Assembly: GCA_001314815.1 (NCBI GenBank)
Contig: LJXT01000005.1
Span: forward strand, 1-64,000
DNA: 64,000 nucleotides
Source of the DNA: Algoriphagus marincola HL-49
GTDB lineage: Bacteria > Bacteroidota > Bacteroidia > Cytophagales > Cyclobacteriaceae
Direction of reading: 5' to 3'
Both the position numbers and the translations under genes were made by a program. Under the pieces are notes generated by a model that made no database searches, was not told the DNA's origin, and was given only the letters and a program-made list of their open reading frames with translations. Positions 43,608 through 53,956 of this stretch are shown piece by piece. How positions within the stretch are numbered: position 1 is the stretch's first letter; each line of letters opens with the position of its first letter.

Positions 43608-44944
43608 TGAAGAAAATTTTGATAGGCCTGATTTTAGGCCTGATGACACAGCCTTTACTAGCACAAGACCAAGAACCGCTGGATTTGGAAAAAGCCATTC
43701 AGCAAGGATTGGAGAATAATTTTCAGGTCAAAATTGCCGTGGAGACGATCAGTCTTCGGCAGGGTGAAATTGGCTTGGGATGGTCTGCTTTCTTTCCGGT
43801 GGTGGATGCGATTTATACACGCAACTTTGCCAATGAGGATGTGACCCAGACATTCGTTAGTGATCCGGAGACGCCTCGAGAGATTCTCGGAGCGAAATCC
43901 CGCTCCGAAAATTTTACCGTAGCTGCTATCTATGGCTTTAGACCAGAAGCAGTGGTTGCTGTAAAGCGGCTTGGCCAATTGGCAGAAATATCAGAGTTGG
44001 ATGCAAAAGTTGCGGTGGAAAATACCGTGGCAGCGATTTCTACAGCCTATTATCGATTGGTTTTGGAGCTTCAGCGTTATGAAGTTTTGGAGCGAACGCT
44101 CGAACTCAGTCAGGCAAGATTGGATATTGCGCAAGCCCAATATGAATTGGGTGGAGCAGGAAAAAGAGATTTTCTGACAGCAGAGGTCGATTACAACACT
44201 GATTTGAGTCTACTGAAAAGTCAATCCCAGGTAATCGAAGCAGCCCGGATTAATCTCAATGAACTGATGGCTCTTGAGCCCGGCGTTAAATTTTTCGTCA
44301 ATGACACGATTACGGTGGGTGATGAATTGAGATTGCTGGATTTGGAAGAAAATGCTTTGCTTCAAAACAAGCAGTGGCTTATCACCCAGCGACAGGAAAA
44401 CGTAGCCTTCCTACAGCTCCGAGAGCTTCAAGTCGCAAGACTACCAGCGATCAACCTGAATGCCAACTATGCAAATAACACCTTCAATTCAGATGCGGGA
44501 TTTTTGATTCAAAACCAACGATCCGGTTTTAATTACGGGGGTGATATTTCCTTCAATCTCTTTTCTGGATTTGCACTCAACCGTCGGATTCAAAATGCCA
44601 AGGTGCAGCAACGAATTCAGAATTACACGGTGGATCAATTCGAGATTCAGCTGAAATCAGACCTCTACCGGGCATTTAATACCTATATGAACAATCGGGA
44701 GCTTCTGGAAATCGAGCAGCGAAACTATGCCGTGGCCAAGGAAAGTAGCGAGATAGCATTGGAGCGGTTTCGATTGGGTATAGCATCGTATTTGGAGTTT
44801 CGGGATGCTCAGGTCAATTTGTTGACAGCAGAAAACAGATTGATCACCTCCATTTACAATATCAAAGAGCAGGAAATTGAGCTCATGCGTCTTTCAGGGA
44901 AAATTTATTTTGAAAACAGCTCTGATCAATTGCCTCTGAACTAA
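43607..44944 (+). CDS. TolC family outer-membrane efflux protein
   Basis: 445 aa with a signal peptide (ILIGLILGLMTQPLLAQ). Two TolC halves with long helices: 'LDLEKAIQQGLENNFQVKIA', 'LELSQARLDIAQAQYELGGA' and 'SSEIALERFRLGIASYLEFRDAQ' are the usual repeated pieces. Forms the trimeric exit duct of the tripartite pump with the two preceding genes. It is the last gene of the four-gene operon beginning at 38654; 100 bp of spacer follows. Confidence 0.95.
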   Translation: MKKILIGLILGLMTQPLLAQDQEPLDLEKAIQQGLENNFQVKIAVETISLRQGEIGLGWSAFFPVVDAIYTRNFANEDVTQTFVSDPETPREILGAKSRSENFTVAAIYGFRPEAVVAVKRLGQLAEISELDAKVAVENTVAAISTAYYRLVLELQRYEVLERTLELSQARLDIAQAQYELGGAGKRDFLTAEVDYNTDLSLLKSQSQVIEAARINLNELMALEPGVKFFVNDTITVGDELRLLDLEENALLQNKQWLITQRQENVAFLQLRELQVARLPAINLNANYANNTFNSDAGFLIQNQRSGFNYGGDISFNLFSGFALNRRIQNAKVQQRIQNYTVDQFEIQLKSDLYRAFNTYMNNRELLEIEQRNYAVAKESSEIALERFRLGIASYLEFRDAQVNLLTAENRLITSIYNIKEQEIELMRLSGKIYFENSSDQLPLN

Positions 44945-45048
44945 TTTTTAAACTTCATCGGTATCCGCGTACAGGTGGCCAAATTGTATTTTGGCATACC
45001 ATTTGACTATCAGGCTTTTCGAACCAAATGAGAGTTGATCTCTCTTGT

Positions 45049-46443
45049 ATGTACAAAGCCTTTCGAATCATTAGTACCTTTCTAATTCTCAGCTTATTTG
45101 GGGTTCAGTGCACCTTTTTAGAAAAGTATTTTCCTTCCCCTGAAGATGAGCCATCTTATTTTTTAGATCTCAAGGGGATCAAAAATCGAGGAACTTTACG
45201 GGTTGCTGTTGATAATAATTCGACGGGATACTACATCTACCGAGGTAGAATGATGGGGTACGAGTATGAGATGCTTCGTGATCTTAGCGAAGAATTGGAG
45301 CTGGGTCTTGAAATCAAAGTCCTCACTGAAATTGATGAAGCCTTTGATCAATTGAATTCCGGGGGAGTTGATTTGATCGCCATGAATCTGGAGTTTGATT
45401 CCCTGAGGTTTGAAAAAGGGAATTTTTCATCGCCACTAGGGACAATCAATACCGTCTTGGTGGGCTCGACGAATTCGCCTCGTATTCAAAGTTGGGAAGA
45501 CTTGGAGGGGGACACCATCTATGTCAGACAAGGAACTATCTACAAGTCTCAGCTTTGCAAGATAAAGGACTCCCTGAATGTGAATTTCACCATTGAAGAG
45601 TCCCGATTGCATGAGGAATCGCTCATTGAAAAGGTGGTGTCCAAAGAAATCCGTTGGACCGTAGCAGATCAGAATATTGCCAGAGCCAATGCAACGTATT
45701 TTGATGGGCTGAATATTGCTTGGAAAGTTTCTGAATCTAAGGAAGTGGCTTGGCTCGTACGCAAAAATTCTCCACAGCTTCTCGAAGCCGTGAATACTTG
45801 GATAGAAGAAAATGAAAAAAAGCTCATTCCTATTCTTTATTCCAAATATTTTCTCAATTCAAAAAACAGCTACTATCGCTCTACCAGTCCATTTTCCTCT
45901 GTAGTAGGAAATCGTATTTCGGTCTTTGATGATTTTATCAAGGAAGGCGCCCGAGAATTGGGATGGGACTGGAGGCTTTTAGCATCGCTGGTTTACAAAG
46001 AATCCCGCTTCGATACTGCCGCTACTTCCTATGCCGGAGCCCAAGGCTTACTTCAGTTGATGCCTGTGACCTTGGAGCGATTTGGCGTAGAAAACCCGAA
46101 TGATCCGATCGAATCTTTAAGTGGAGGAGTTCGATACTTGAGGTATTTGGATAAGTTTTGGCTGGAGCGAGTCCCTGAGGTAAATGAGCGGATCAAGTTT
46201 ATTCTAGCCAGCTACAATATCGGTCATGGACACGTCGAAGATGCCTGGAGACTAGCGCTGAAATACGGAGCCAATACCCAGACTTGGGAAGAGGTAGCAG
46301 AATACTTAGCCCTCAAAAGCGATCCGGAATATTACTTGGATCCCTTGGTCCGAAGTGGCTTTGCCAAGGGGCATCTAGCCGTAAACTATGTCCGGGACAT
46401 TTTAAGTGTATTTGAATCCTACAAGGCTTTGGTTGAGCCTTAA
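45049..46443 (+). CDS. MltF-like membrane-bound lytic transglycosylase, lipoprotein
   Basis: 464 aa from Met at 45049 (the track start 45028 adds 7 residues). Lipobox 'SLFGVQC'. Two modules: a solute-binding-like domain ('GTLRVAVDNNSTGYYIYRG', 'EWLVRKNSPQLLE'-like, about 45-265) and a C-terminal SLT lytic transglycosylase domain with catalytic Glu in 'LLASLVYKESRFDTAATSY', then 'GAQGLLQLMPVT' and 'FILASYNIGHGHVEDA'. This is the MltF arrangement: the first module regulates and the second cleaves peptidoglycan with formation of 1,6-anhydroMurNAc. It acts at the inner leaflet of the outer membrane. Confidence 0.92.
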   Translation: MYKAFRIISTFLILSLFGVQCTFLEKYFPSPEDEPSYFLDLKGIKNRGTLRVAVDNNSTGYYIYRGRMMGYEYEMLRDLSEELELGLEIKVLTEIDEAFDQLNSGGVDLIAMNLEFDSLRFEKGNFSSPLGTINTVLVGSTNSPRIQSWEDLEGDTIYVRQGTIYKSQLCKIKDSLNVNFTIEESRLHEESLIEKVVSKEIRWTVADQNIARANATYFDGLNIAWKVSESKEVAWLVRKNSPQLLEAVNTWIEENEKKLIPILYSKYFLNSKNSYYRSTSPFSSVVGNRISVFDDFIKEGARELGWDWRLLASLVYKESRFDTAATSYAGAQGLLQLMPVTLERFGVENPNDPIESLSGGVRYLRYLDKFWLERVPEVNERIKFILASYNIGHGHVEDAWRLALKYGANTQTWEEVAEYLALKSDPEYYLDPLVRSGFAKGHLAVNYVRDILSVFESYKALVEP

Positions 46444-46444
46444 C

Positions 46445-46912
46445 TTACTCTTTTAGCTCAAACAGCGCCTCAATTTCTACAGGGATATTATCGGGCAATG
46501 ATCCCATTCCCACTGCAGAACGAACCCCAATTCCATTATCTTCTCCCCAAATTTCTGCGAAAAGCTCACTACATCCATTGATGATATAAGGGTGCTTTTC
46601 AAAGTGCGGTACGCAGTTGACCATACCCAAGACTTTGATCACGCGCTTTACCCGGTCCAGACTTCCCAAATTAGCTTTGATCGTGGCAAGCATAGCTAGA
46701 CCAACTTGTCTTGCTGCTAGTTTTCCCTGCTCGGTATCCAAGTCTTCACCCACTCTGCCGATAATTAAAGTGCCGTCTGATTTGACTGTGCCATGACCGG
46801 AGAGATAAAGGTATTTGCCATCAATCAGACAAGGTTTATAAACCCCTAAAGGCTTTGGAGCAGGGGGTAAGATTAATCCAAGTTTTTCAAAATTGCTTTC
46901 TGCAGAATCCAT
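46445..46912 (-). CDS. RidA/YjgF family protein
   Basis: 155 aa, cytoplasmic. Rid family traits: 'YLYLSGHGTVKSDGTLI', 'GKVGEDLDTEQGKLAARQ'-like segment, 'VKRVIKVLGMVNC' and 'GVRSAVGMGSLPDNIPVEIE' with the substrate Arg and the closing Glu. RidA proper hydrolyses reactive enamine/imine intermediates from PLP enzymes; this longer subgroup is less well studied. It ends 2 bp after the convergent MltF gene and lies 13 bp downstream of the GntP permease gene in the same direction, so the two are an operon. Confidence 0.9.
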   Translation of the reverse strand: MDSAESNFEKLGLILPPAPKPLGVYKPCLIDGKYLYLSGHGTVKSDGTLIIGRVGEDLDTEQGKLAARQVGLAMLATIKANLGSLDRVKRVIKVLGMVNCVPHFEKHPYIINGCSELFAEIWGEDNGIGVRSAVGMGSLPDNIPVEIEALFELKE

Positions 46913-46925
46913 AATTAAAATTGGT

Positions 46926-48239
46926 TTAGATAAAGATATCCAAAATCAACACGCCAATCAAGCCGACCACGGCTACCAAAGTCTCCATTACCGACCAGGT
47001 TTTGATGGTGTCTTTGATGCTCACGTTGAAAAATTCCTTGTACATCCAAAATCCGGCATCGTTGAAATGTGAAAACATCAAGCTCCCTGCCCCTATAGAT
47101 AAAACCAAAAGATTGGGATCTACATTCATAGTGGTGACAAGCGGCGCGATGATACCCGCTGTAGTCAATCCTGCTACTGTGGCCGATCCCACACAGACCC
47201 GGATGATCGCTGTAATCGTCCAAGCTAAAACGAGGGGATGAACATCCCAGGTTTTTAATCCCTCAGCAATCGTCAGACTGACTCCCGTATCGGTGAAAAT
47301 TTGCTTTAATGCCCCTGCACCGGCCACGATCAGCAGAATCATGGCAATATCCTTGGTGGCATTGGTGTAGCGGTCCATGAGTTCTTTCATAGTAAACCCA
47401 CGTAATAAACCCAGCGAGAAGGTGGCGTAGAGTACCGATACGATCATCACCACGCCGGGATTGGAGATGAATTTTACCAGGGGACCAAAAGTCAAATCTT
47501 CACCTGCCTGTAAGCTCAATGCAGTAGTTCCCACCAAAAGAAAGACAGGCAAAAGAGCGGTGAAGAGACTGTTTCCTATTCCGGGTAATTCTTCCTCAGG
47601 CTTGATTTCGGCCTGAAAGGTTTTGAGTGGTTCGGCCTTTACATTTTTCAGAAATTTGGCATAAAGCGGTCCTGCAATGATAACGGTCGGAATCGTCACC
47701 AAAAATCCGTAGAATAGCGTCAATCCCATATTGGCGCCAAACTGGGAGACCAAGGCGGCAGGAGAAGGGTGAGGAGGCAAAAATCCATGGGTGACCGAAA
47801 GTGCAGCCAATAGCGGGATGCCCACGTAAACAGCCGATATCCGGTATTGATAGGCCACCGTAAAGGCCAAGGGAACCAGCAAAACAAAGCCCACATTATA
47901 AAATAACGGGATTCCCACGATCAAACCGGTCAAAGCCATTGCCCAGGTGATGCGTTTTTCTCCAAAAATCTTCATCAGAAAACCGGCAATTCGCTGAGCA
48001 CCTCCGCTTTCAGCCACCAGTTTGCCCAGCATGGCACCCATCACGATCACGATGACCAAGTCGCCGAGTAGATCGCCCATGCCCTTTTGGACGGAACCGG
48101 CAATCTGATCTGCGGGGAGTCCCAGTAAAAATCCGGCAGTGATGGAGGAAATCAAAAAGGCCAGAAAAGGATTGAGCTTGGCCCAAACGATCAAAATCAC
48201 CAATAAGGCTATGCTGATCAGGACGAGAAGGATGGTCAT
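46926..48239 (-). CDS. GntP family gluconate:H+ symporter
   Basis: 437 aa, about 12 membrane helices. Family signs: 'AFLISSITAGFLLGLP', 'VGIPLFYNVGFVLLVPLAF', 'LPPHPSPAALVSQFGANMG' (the conserved P-P-H-P loop) and 'SATVAGLTTAGIIAPLV'. Takes up gluconate or related sugar acids (for instance hydroxy acids derived from glycans). It may work with the periplasmic sugar dehydrogenases in this window, but that is only inference. Co-oriented with RidA. Confidence 0.93.
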   Translation of the reverse strand: MTILLVLISIALLVILIVWAKLNPFLAFLISSITAGFLLGLPADQIAGSVQKGMGDLLGDLVIVIVMGAMLGKLVAESGGAQRIAGFLMKIFGEKRITWAMALTGLIVGIPLFYNVGFVLLVPLAFTVAYQYRISAVYVGIPLLAALSVTHGFLPPHPSPAALVSQFGANMGLTLFYGFLVTIPTVIIAGPLYAKFLKNVKAEPLKTFQAEIKPEEELPGIGNSLFTALLPVFLLVGTTALSLQAGEDLTFGPLVKFISNPGVVMIVSVLYATFSLGLLRGFTMKELMDRYTNATKDIAMILLIVAGAGALKQIFTDTGVSLTIAEGLKTWDVHPLVLAWTITAIIRVCVGSATVAGLTTAGIIAPLVTTMNVDPNLLVLSIGAGSLMFSHFNDAGFWMYKEFFNVSIKDTIKTWSVMETLVAVVGLIGVLILDIFI

Positions 48240-48331
48240 AGGTTTATGCTAGGTTGGAATTTCAAGATAGGAAATATCTATTTTTTGAAAATACCGATCA
48301 AAAAATAGATGACTTGAACATCCATCAAACA

Positions 48332-50620
48332 TTATTTTCTAATCCATCTAAAATTCAGTTGAAGTTCGCTTGAGCTGATTTGGATGAAATAGAGCCCTGG
48401 CCTAAGCCGTTTCAAATCTGAGATTACCCGAGGAGACTTTAAGCGTTCTTGGATTAGGGATAATCCGTTTTTACTGAAGACCTTGATCTCTGCAGTCTGA
48501 GGGTCAATTTCGGGAGGAAGTTTCAGGTGTAATGGACCTGTTGTATAAGGGTTAGGATAAATAATACCATTCTCCGGGATCGAATTTATTGGCTTTAACC
48601 TGACTGTGGTAGACCAAGAGATCAGATCAGTCGTTTCTTCCACATGCTTGATTCGGTAAAAATAGGTCTTAAACTTTTTTGCCGTCACATCCTGCCAATT
48701 GTATCTGCCTTGCTTCTCAGGATCCGATTCAACCACACCTAAGAGATTCCATGTTTCTTTTGGATTTTCACTTCTGTAAACTTCAAACTGCCCAGCTTTT
48801 TCATCTCTAACCTTCCATCTAATTTCCGGAGCGGATTCTTTCCAACTTGCATCGATATCAAAGAACTCAATTGGAAGAATACTTAAGGTTCGGAAACTGC
48901 CAATTGTGAAATTGATACCAGAAAAGTCATTTATAGGAACCTCTCTTCTTGCCCAAAGTCTGACAGGGTCGAGGCCCGAAATATTATTTCCAGGTGCCGC
49001 ATAGCCAGTTCCAACAATCCGAAGGTCATCTACATCATCTACGATCAATTGATCTGCTGAAATTCGAAGCTCCAATAAGTTTGGGCTAGGGTTAAATCCC
49101 GAAAATTGGAAATAGGAAAATAAGCGATAGAGAATGTCAGTCCCATCTGTATCCTGAAATCCTGCATTGAAATCGGCTCCTTCAAATTCGGTGAAGGTAA
49201 TTTCTAAATCACCTCCGGCCGTTGTACCCAAAAGCTGCACTAGCCTTTCTCCTCCGTTGGCCACATCTTCAAATGGGAAGGTGCCATTTGTAGAAGTAAG
49301 TGTATTGGGTAGATTGGAGTAAATAAATGAATTGGCATTTTTCCATGTTCCGCCGGAATAGTTGATACCACCGATTCCGGAAGAGTTTACTGTTAGGGTG
49401 TTTCCATTAAGATCTAGACTTCCACTTTGTAAAAAAAGTGTCTCGGTCACATTCAAGTCACTTTCCACTATCAAATCGCCAGCGAGTTTATTGAGAGACA
49501 TGTCTTGAGTGGTCAGTGAAAAGTTTTCGATTTGCTGGTCTCCATTTCCTGTAAAATATAAGTGCGAACTCGCTGCTATGATTTCCCCTGTTCCGCTTTG
49601 TCGAAGATCTCCAAGGATGAAAAGTTCGGAAGGCAAGGATAAATCTTCAGACCCTTGTAATTCGAGGTTGCGAATCGCATTTGGAATAGCTGCATCGGGA
49701 TAGGTAGAAGTTAGAAATGTTTTGGTGCTACTTCCGCCACGATGGATTATGGTGCCGTTCAGTTGAAAGTTTGCCGCTTCGATTTCTGGGTTTTCACCCT
49801 CCAGGATAAGTTCTCCACCATTTTGAAGGATAAACTGCAAGGCGCTGATGGAGCCTGAACGGAAAAGAATCCCGTCATTGCATTCGGAAATCAACTGTGC
49901 TCCGGGCTCGATAATCAGATCTCCAAAGGGGCCAACTGCCACGGTTGGGTTTGTATTAAATGATAGTGATGAGCACCTAAAAGGCGTAATATTTGTGTTT
50001 AATCGTTGAAAAAGGGTTCCTGATCTGATGGTGAAGCTCATGGCTTTTATCGCCGTTTCAATCGTTAAAGTCTGCCCTGGTCCTGGATCAAAAATTACGC
50101 TATACCGACTATTGGTAGACTGTGCGCTCCATGCACCTTCTGGAAGAATTGTTCTACTACTTCCTCGAAACGTTAGGGTTGATGAATTGGAGTTTCCAAT
50201 CCAGTTTCCTGAGCTAAAAGAGCCAGTTGGAGTTCCTGGTGCGGGACCTGTAAAGGCCTGAAGAGTTCCATAAATATCTAAATTAAACCCATTCAGATTT
50301 AGCTTTTGATCTGCTCCGGCCTCGGCATTGATAAATAAGCTTTTGACCGATTCGTTTTGAGTAAGCGTGAGGGTGTGGGTTTGGTCGATGTAGATATCAT
50401 GGCTTTGACTGGGTAGAAAGCTGGCTGCCGCCCAAGTGCTGCCATCAAAGATTTCCCAAATGCTCAGATTGTTAAAATTTCCCGTGGAGATAGTGCGAAA
50501 TGCCCCAATTTCTTGGGCAAGGATAGAGGTGCAAATCAGGCATACCAATCCAAAAGCCGACATAAACCTGTATATTCGGCATAGGAAAAATATCCATAGG
50601 CACATCGTTTTGTCCCTCAT
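48332..50620 (-). CDS. T9SS type A sorting domain-containing secreted protein
   Basis: About 760 aa; the start is uncertain (50650, 50620, 50605 and 50563 are all ATGs in frame) because the leader 'SAFGLVCLICTSILAQ' begins after residue 30 of the longest form. The body is beta-rich with many 'LNLNGFNLDIYGTL'- and 'SGSLDLNGNTLTVNS'-like turns, suggesting a right-handed beta-helix. An Fn3-like domain follows, and a C-terminal type IX sorting domain from about 690 ('YPNPYTTGPLHLKLP', 'IKVFSKNGLSLIQERL', 'LRPGLYFIQISSSELQ'). It should be secreted through the outer membrane and attached or released by the T9SS. Role unknown, perhaps adhesion. Confidence 0.88.
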   Translation of the reverse strand: MRDKTMCLWIFFLCRIYRFMSAFGLVCLICTSILAQEIGAFRTISTGNFNNLSIWEIFDGSTWAAASFLPSQSHDIYIDQTHTLTLTQNESVKSLFINAEAGADQKLNLNGFNLDIYGTLQAFTGPAPGTPTGSFSSGNWIGNSNSSTLTFRGSSRTILPEGAWSAQSTNSRYSVIFDPGPGQTLTIETAIKAMSFTIRSGTLFQRLNTNITPFRCSSLSFNTNPTVAVGPFGDLIIEPGAQLISECNDGILFRSGSISALQFILQNGGELILEGENPEIEAANFQLNGTIIHRGGSSTKTFLTSTYPDAAIPNAIRNLELQGSEDLSLPSELFILGDLRQSGTGEIIAASSHLYFTGNGDQQIENFSLTTQDMSLNKLAGDLIVESDLNVTETLFLQSGSLDLNGNTLTVNSSGIGGINYSGGTWKNANSFIYSNLPNTLTSTNGTFPFEDVANGGERLVQLLGTTAGGDLEITFTEFEGADFNAGFQDTDGTDILYRLFSYFQFSGFNPSPNLLELRISADQLIVDDVDDLRIVGTGYAAPGNNISGLDPVRLWARREVPINDFSGINFTIGSFRTLSILPIEFFDIDASWKESAPEIRWKVRDEKAGQFEVYRSENPKETWNLLGVVESDPEKQGRYNWQDVTAKKFKTYFYRIKHVEETTDLISWSTTVRLKPINSIPENGIIYPNPYTTGPLHLKLPPEIDPQTAEIKVFSKNGLSLIQERLKSPRVISDLKRLRPGLYFIQISSSELQLNFRWIRK

Positions 50621-50663
50621 ATCCAAATAAAAAATGTTGAAAAAGGACAATTAAGTTAATACA

Positions 50664-51854
50664 ATGATTTTAAAAAAGAAAGTTCTCGGTCTGATAATTT
50701 TTCTATTAGTTGGTCAGGTCTATATCTCTCAAGCTCAGCTATATCGGATCAGTCTGCTGACCTGCGATCCGGGGGATGAACTCTACATGGCTTTTGGTCA
50801 TAGTGCCATCCGGGTGCTGGACAATATCAACGGCACCGATTATGTATTCAACTACGGTACCTTCAATTTCAATACGCCCAACTTCTACGGGAAATTTGCG
50901 GGCGGTAGGCTGGACTACATGCTCAGCGTGAGTACTTATGCGGATTTTGTGGCGACCTACAGCCGGGAGCAACGATCCATCCGCGAGCAAGTGTTGGATT
51001 TAAGCCTCGAGCAGGAAAAGTACATGGTGGAATTTCTTCAGGTCAATTACCTTCCTGAGCGGCGCTACTATCGCTATGATTTCTTTTTTGATAATTGTGC
51101 CACTCGAATCCGGGATGCCATGGATCTAGTACTAGGTGACAAATTGGTTTGGAATGATGAGGGTGCGGATAAATCCGAAAAGACCTTCCGAAACCTGATC
51201 GATGAATATGTTTTAAACATGCCTTGGGCAGACTTGGGGATAGACTTGGCTTTGGGTGCAGTGATTGATCGGGATGCTACGGCTCAGGAGGAGCAGTTTT
51301 TACCCGACTACATGGAAAAAGCCTTTGCGAGAGCCAGTATCGTTGGGGATGGTCCGACTAGACCATTGGTGAAGGAGAATCATGTCATTTTGGATTTTCC
51401 AAGGCAAAATGCAGCCATGCCAAGCCTGAATCCGTACTGGCTTTTTTGGTTGGTGGCAGTTGTATTTACCGTGATTACCTATGTCGGTTTCAAGCGAAAG
51501 CGCTTATTTGTCGGATTTGATATAGCCCTATTTTCGATTTTGGGGATCTTGGGAATAGTCGTCTTTTTGCTTTGGTTTGCTACTGAGCATTCAGCCACGC
51601 AGTGGAACTGGAATATCCTCTGGGCTTTTCCTGGGCATGTGATATTAGCTTTTGCCTTGCTTCGCAAAAAGCTAAAACCTTGGGTGCGTCATTACTTATT
51701 GGCAGCTTTGATCTTGGCCGATGCGGCTGTAGTTTTCTGGATTTTGGGATTTCAATCCTTTCACCCAAGTCTGATTCCTATTCTGCTTGTAGTGATTCTA
51801 AGGACGAATTATCTATACTACAATGTCGAAAAGTATAAAGCGATTTCTGCTTAA
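50664..51854 (+). CDS. DUF4105/Lnb-type lipoprotein N-acyltransferase-like membrane protein
   Basis: 396 aa with a signal peptide (VLGLIIFLLVGQVYISQA). The periplasmic N-terminal domain carries 'FGHSAIRV' (His46) and 'FFDNCATRIRD' (Cys145), the likely catalytic His/Cys pair of the DUF4105 thiol-enzyme fold. Three to five C-terminal membrane helices follow (about 265-390). In Bacteroides a member (Lnb) adds the third acyl chain to lipoproteins, replacing Lnt. From family knowledge the same job is proposed here; some DUF4105 paralogs differ. It lies 50 bp upstream of uvrB, co-oriented. Confidence 0.82.
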   Translation: MILKKKVLGLIIFLLVGQVYISQAQLYRISLLTCDPGDELYMAFGHSAIRVLDNINGTDYVFNYGTFNFNTPNFYGKFAGGRLDYMLSVSTYADFVATYSREQRSIREQVLDLSLEQEKYMVEFLQVNYLPERRYYRYDFFFDNCATRIRDAMDLVLGDKLVWNDEGADKSEKTFRNLIDEYVLNMPWADLGIDLALGAVIDRDATAQEEQFLPDYMEKAFARASIVGDGPTRPLVKENHVILDFPRQNAAMPSLNPYWLFWLVAVVFTVITYVGFKRKRLFVGFDIALFSILGILGIVVFLLWFATEHSATQWNWNILWAFPGHVILAFALLRKKLKPWVRHYLLAALILADAAVVFWILGFQSFHPSLIPILLVVILRTNYLYYNVEKYKAISA

Positions 51855-51904
51855 TTCAGATTTGCCCAAACTATTGTAGTCCCAAAAGGTGTTTGTAGAA
51901 AAGT

Positions 51905-53947
51905 ATGGAATTTAAAATCACATCAGACTATCAACCTACGGGCGATCAACCAAAGGCTATCCAAGAATTGACCAATGGGGTCAATCAGGGGGATGAGGCC
52001 CAAGTACTCTTGGGAGTGACGGGTTCGGGTAAGACATTCACGATTGCAAATGTCATTCAGGAGGTTCAAAAACCTACTTTGGTCTTGAGTCATAACAAGA
52101 CCCTTGCTGCCCAACTTTATGGGGAATTCAAACAATTTTTTCCAGACAATGCAGTCGAATATTTTATTTCATACTATGATTACTATCAGCCGGAGGCTTT
52201 TATTCCCAGCTCAGGCACTTACATAGAAAAGGACCTTTCGATCAATGAAGAGATCGAAAAATTGCGACTTAGTGCCACCTCTTCTTTGCTGACCGGGCGT
52301 AGAGATGTGATCGTGGTGGCTTCAGTTTCCTGTATCTATGGTATCGGGAATCCGGAGGAATTTGGGAAAAGTGTGATACGACTCCAAGAAGGAGATCGAA
52401 TTCCAAGAAATCAGCTTTTATTCAAGTTGGTGGATATTTTATATTCTCGGACGCAGCAGGAGTTGACGCACGGTACTTTCCGGGTCAAAGGTGATACGGT
52501 AGATATTTTTGTGGCTTATGCGGATTGGGGCTATCGGATTTTCTTTTGGGGGGATGAAATTGAGGCAATTCAGCGGATCGATCCGGCTAGTGGGAAAAAG
52601 CTGAACGATGAAAAGATCATTTCCATTTTCCCGGCAAATCTTTTCGTAACTGGTCGCGATACCATCAATAAAGCCATCCATGAAATACAGGATGACATGG
52701 TCGCTCAGGTTAATTTCTTCGAAAAGGAGGGGAAATTCATTGAAGCCAAGCGTTTGCAGGAGCGGACCGAATTCGATTTGGAAATGATCCGGGAGTTGGG
52801 TTATTGCTCAGGTGTGGAGAACTATTCCCGTTATTTTGATCGCAGGCAGCCCGGAATGCGGCCTTTCTGTCTTTTGGACTATTTCCCGGATGATTACCTG
52901 CTCGTGATTGATGAATCCCATGTCACGGTGCCGCAGGTGCGGGCCATGTGGGGAGGGGACCGGTCTCGTAAAGTCAATTTGGTGGATTTTGGTTTTCGTT
53001 TGCCCTCAGCTTTGGACAATCGCCCCCTGAAATTCGATGAATTCGAAAACCTGACCAATCAGGTCATTTATGTCTCAGCTACCCCTGCGGATTATGAACT
53101 TGCGAAAACCGAAGGGGTGGTCGTGGAGCAGATTATCCGTCCTACAGGCTTGCTAGACCCTACCATCGAAGTACGTCCGAGTCAAGACCAAATCGATGAT
53201 CTGCTCGAGGAAATTGATCAGACGATCAAGCAAGATGCAAGGGTATTGGTCACTACCTTGACCAAACGGATGGCCGAGGAACTGCAAAAGTACCTAGAGC
53301 GTGCCGGGGTGAAATCCCGCTATATACACTCCGAGGTGAAAACCCTTGATCGGGTAGAGATACTTCGGGAATTACGCTTGGGAATCTTTGATGTCTTAGT
53401 TGGGGTGAACTTGCTTCGGGAAGGGCTTGACTTGCCTGAGGTGGCGCTAGTCGCCATTTTGGATGCAGATAAGGAGGGTTTCCTTCGAAATGAGCGAAGC
53501 TTGGTACAGACGATAGGACGGGCTGCGCGTAACTCAGAAGGTCGGGTGATCATGTATGCGGACAAGATCACAGATTCTATGCAGATGGCTATTGATGAGA
53601 CCAAAAGGAGAAGATCTCTACAGATGGCCTATAACGAGGAGCATGGCATCACCCCAAAAACCGTCATCAAGTCCAGGGACAAAATCATGGGTCAAACCAA
53701 GGTGGCCGATTCGAAGAAAAATGCGAAAGTTTACGCCGAGCCAATGCCAGGTGAGGCAGCTATCGCCGCTGATCCGGTAGTACAATATCTAGGTAAAGAA
53801 AAGTTGGAAAAACTGATCGCTCAGACACAAAAGCAGATGGAAAAGGCAGCCAAGGAATTGAACTTCATGGAAGCTGCCCGTCTCCGTGATGAGTGGATGG
53901 CACTTAAAAATAGACTTGCTCAGCTGGAGCAAGGGCCGAATAAATAA
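51905..53947 (+). CDS. uvrB: Excinuclease ABC subunit UvrB
   Basis: 680 aa, usual length. Walker A '[14 protein letters not shown]' (about 39-52), beta-hairpin region '[16 protein letters not shown]', '[16 protein letters not shown]' (motif II), helicase motifs V-VI '[20 protein letters not shown]' and 'QTIGRAARN', and a C-terminal UVR motif '[20 protein letters not shown]' for UvrC contact. It verifies DNA lesions and loads UvrC in nucleotide excision repair. The AlbA_2-type gene starts 9 nt after its stop. Confidence 0.98.
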   Translation: MEFKITSDYQPTGDQPKAIQELTNGVNQGDEAQVLLGVTGSGKTFTIANVIQEVQKPTLVLSHNKTLAAQLYGEFKQFFPDNAVEYFISYYDYYQPEAFIPSSGTYIEKDLSINEEIEKLRLSATSSLLTGRRDVIVVASVSCIYGIGNPEEFGKSVIRLQEGDRIPRNQLLFKLVDILYSRTQQELTHGTFRVKGDTVDIFVAYADWGYRIFFWGDEIEAIQRIDPASGKKLNDEKIISIFPANLFVTGRDTINKAIHEIQDDMVAQVNFFEKEGKFIEAKRLQERTEFDLEMIRELGYCSGVENYSRYFDRRQPGMRPFCLLDYFPDDYLLVIDESHVTVPQVRAMWGGDRSRKVNLVDFGFRLPSALDNRPLKFDEFENLTNQVIYVSATPADYELAKTEGVVVEQIIRPTGLLDPTIEVRPSQDQIDDLLEEIDQTIKQDARVLVTTLTKRMAEELQKYLERAGVKSRYIHSEVKTLDRVEILRELRLGIFDVLVGVNLLREGLDLPEVALVAILDADKEGFLRNERSLVQTIGRAARNSEGRVIMYADKITDSMQMAIDETKRRRSLQMAYNEEHGITPKTVIKSRDKIMGQTKVADSKKNAKVYAEPMPGEAAIAADPVVQYLGKEKLEKLIAQTQKQMEKAAKELNFMEAARLRDEWMALKNRLAQLEQGPNK

Positions 53948-53956
53948 AAAAACATC

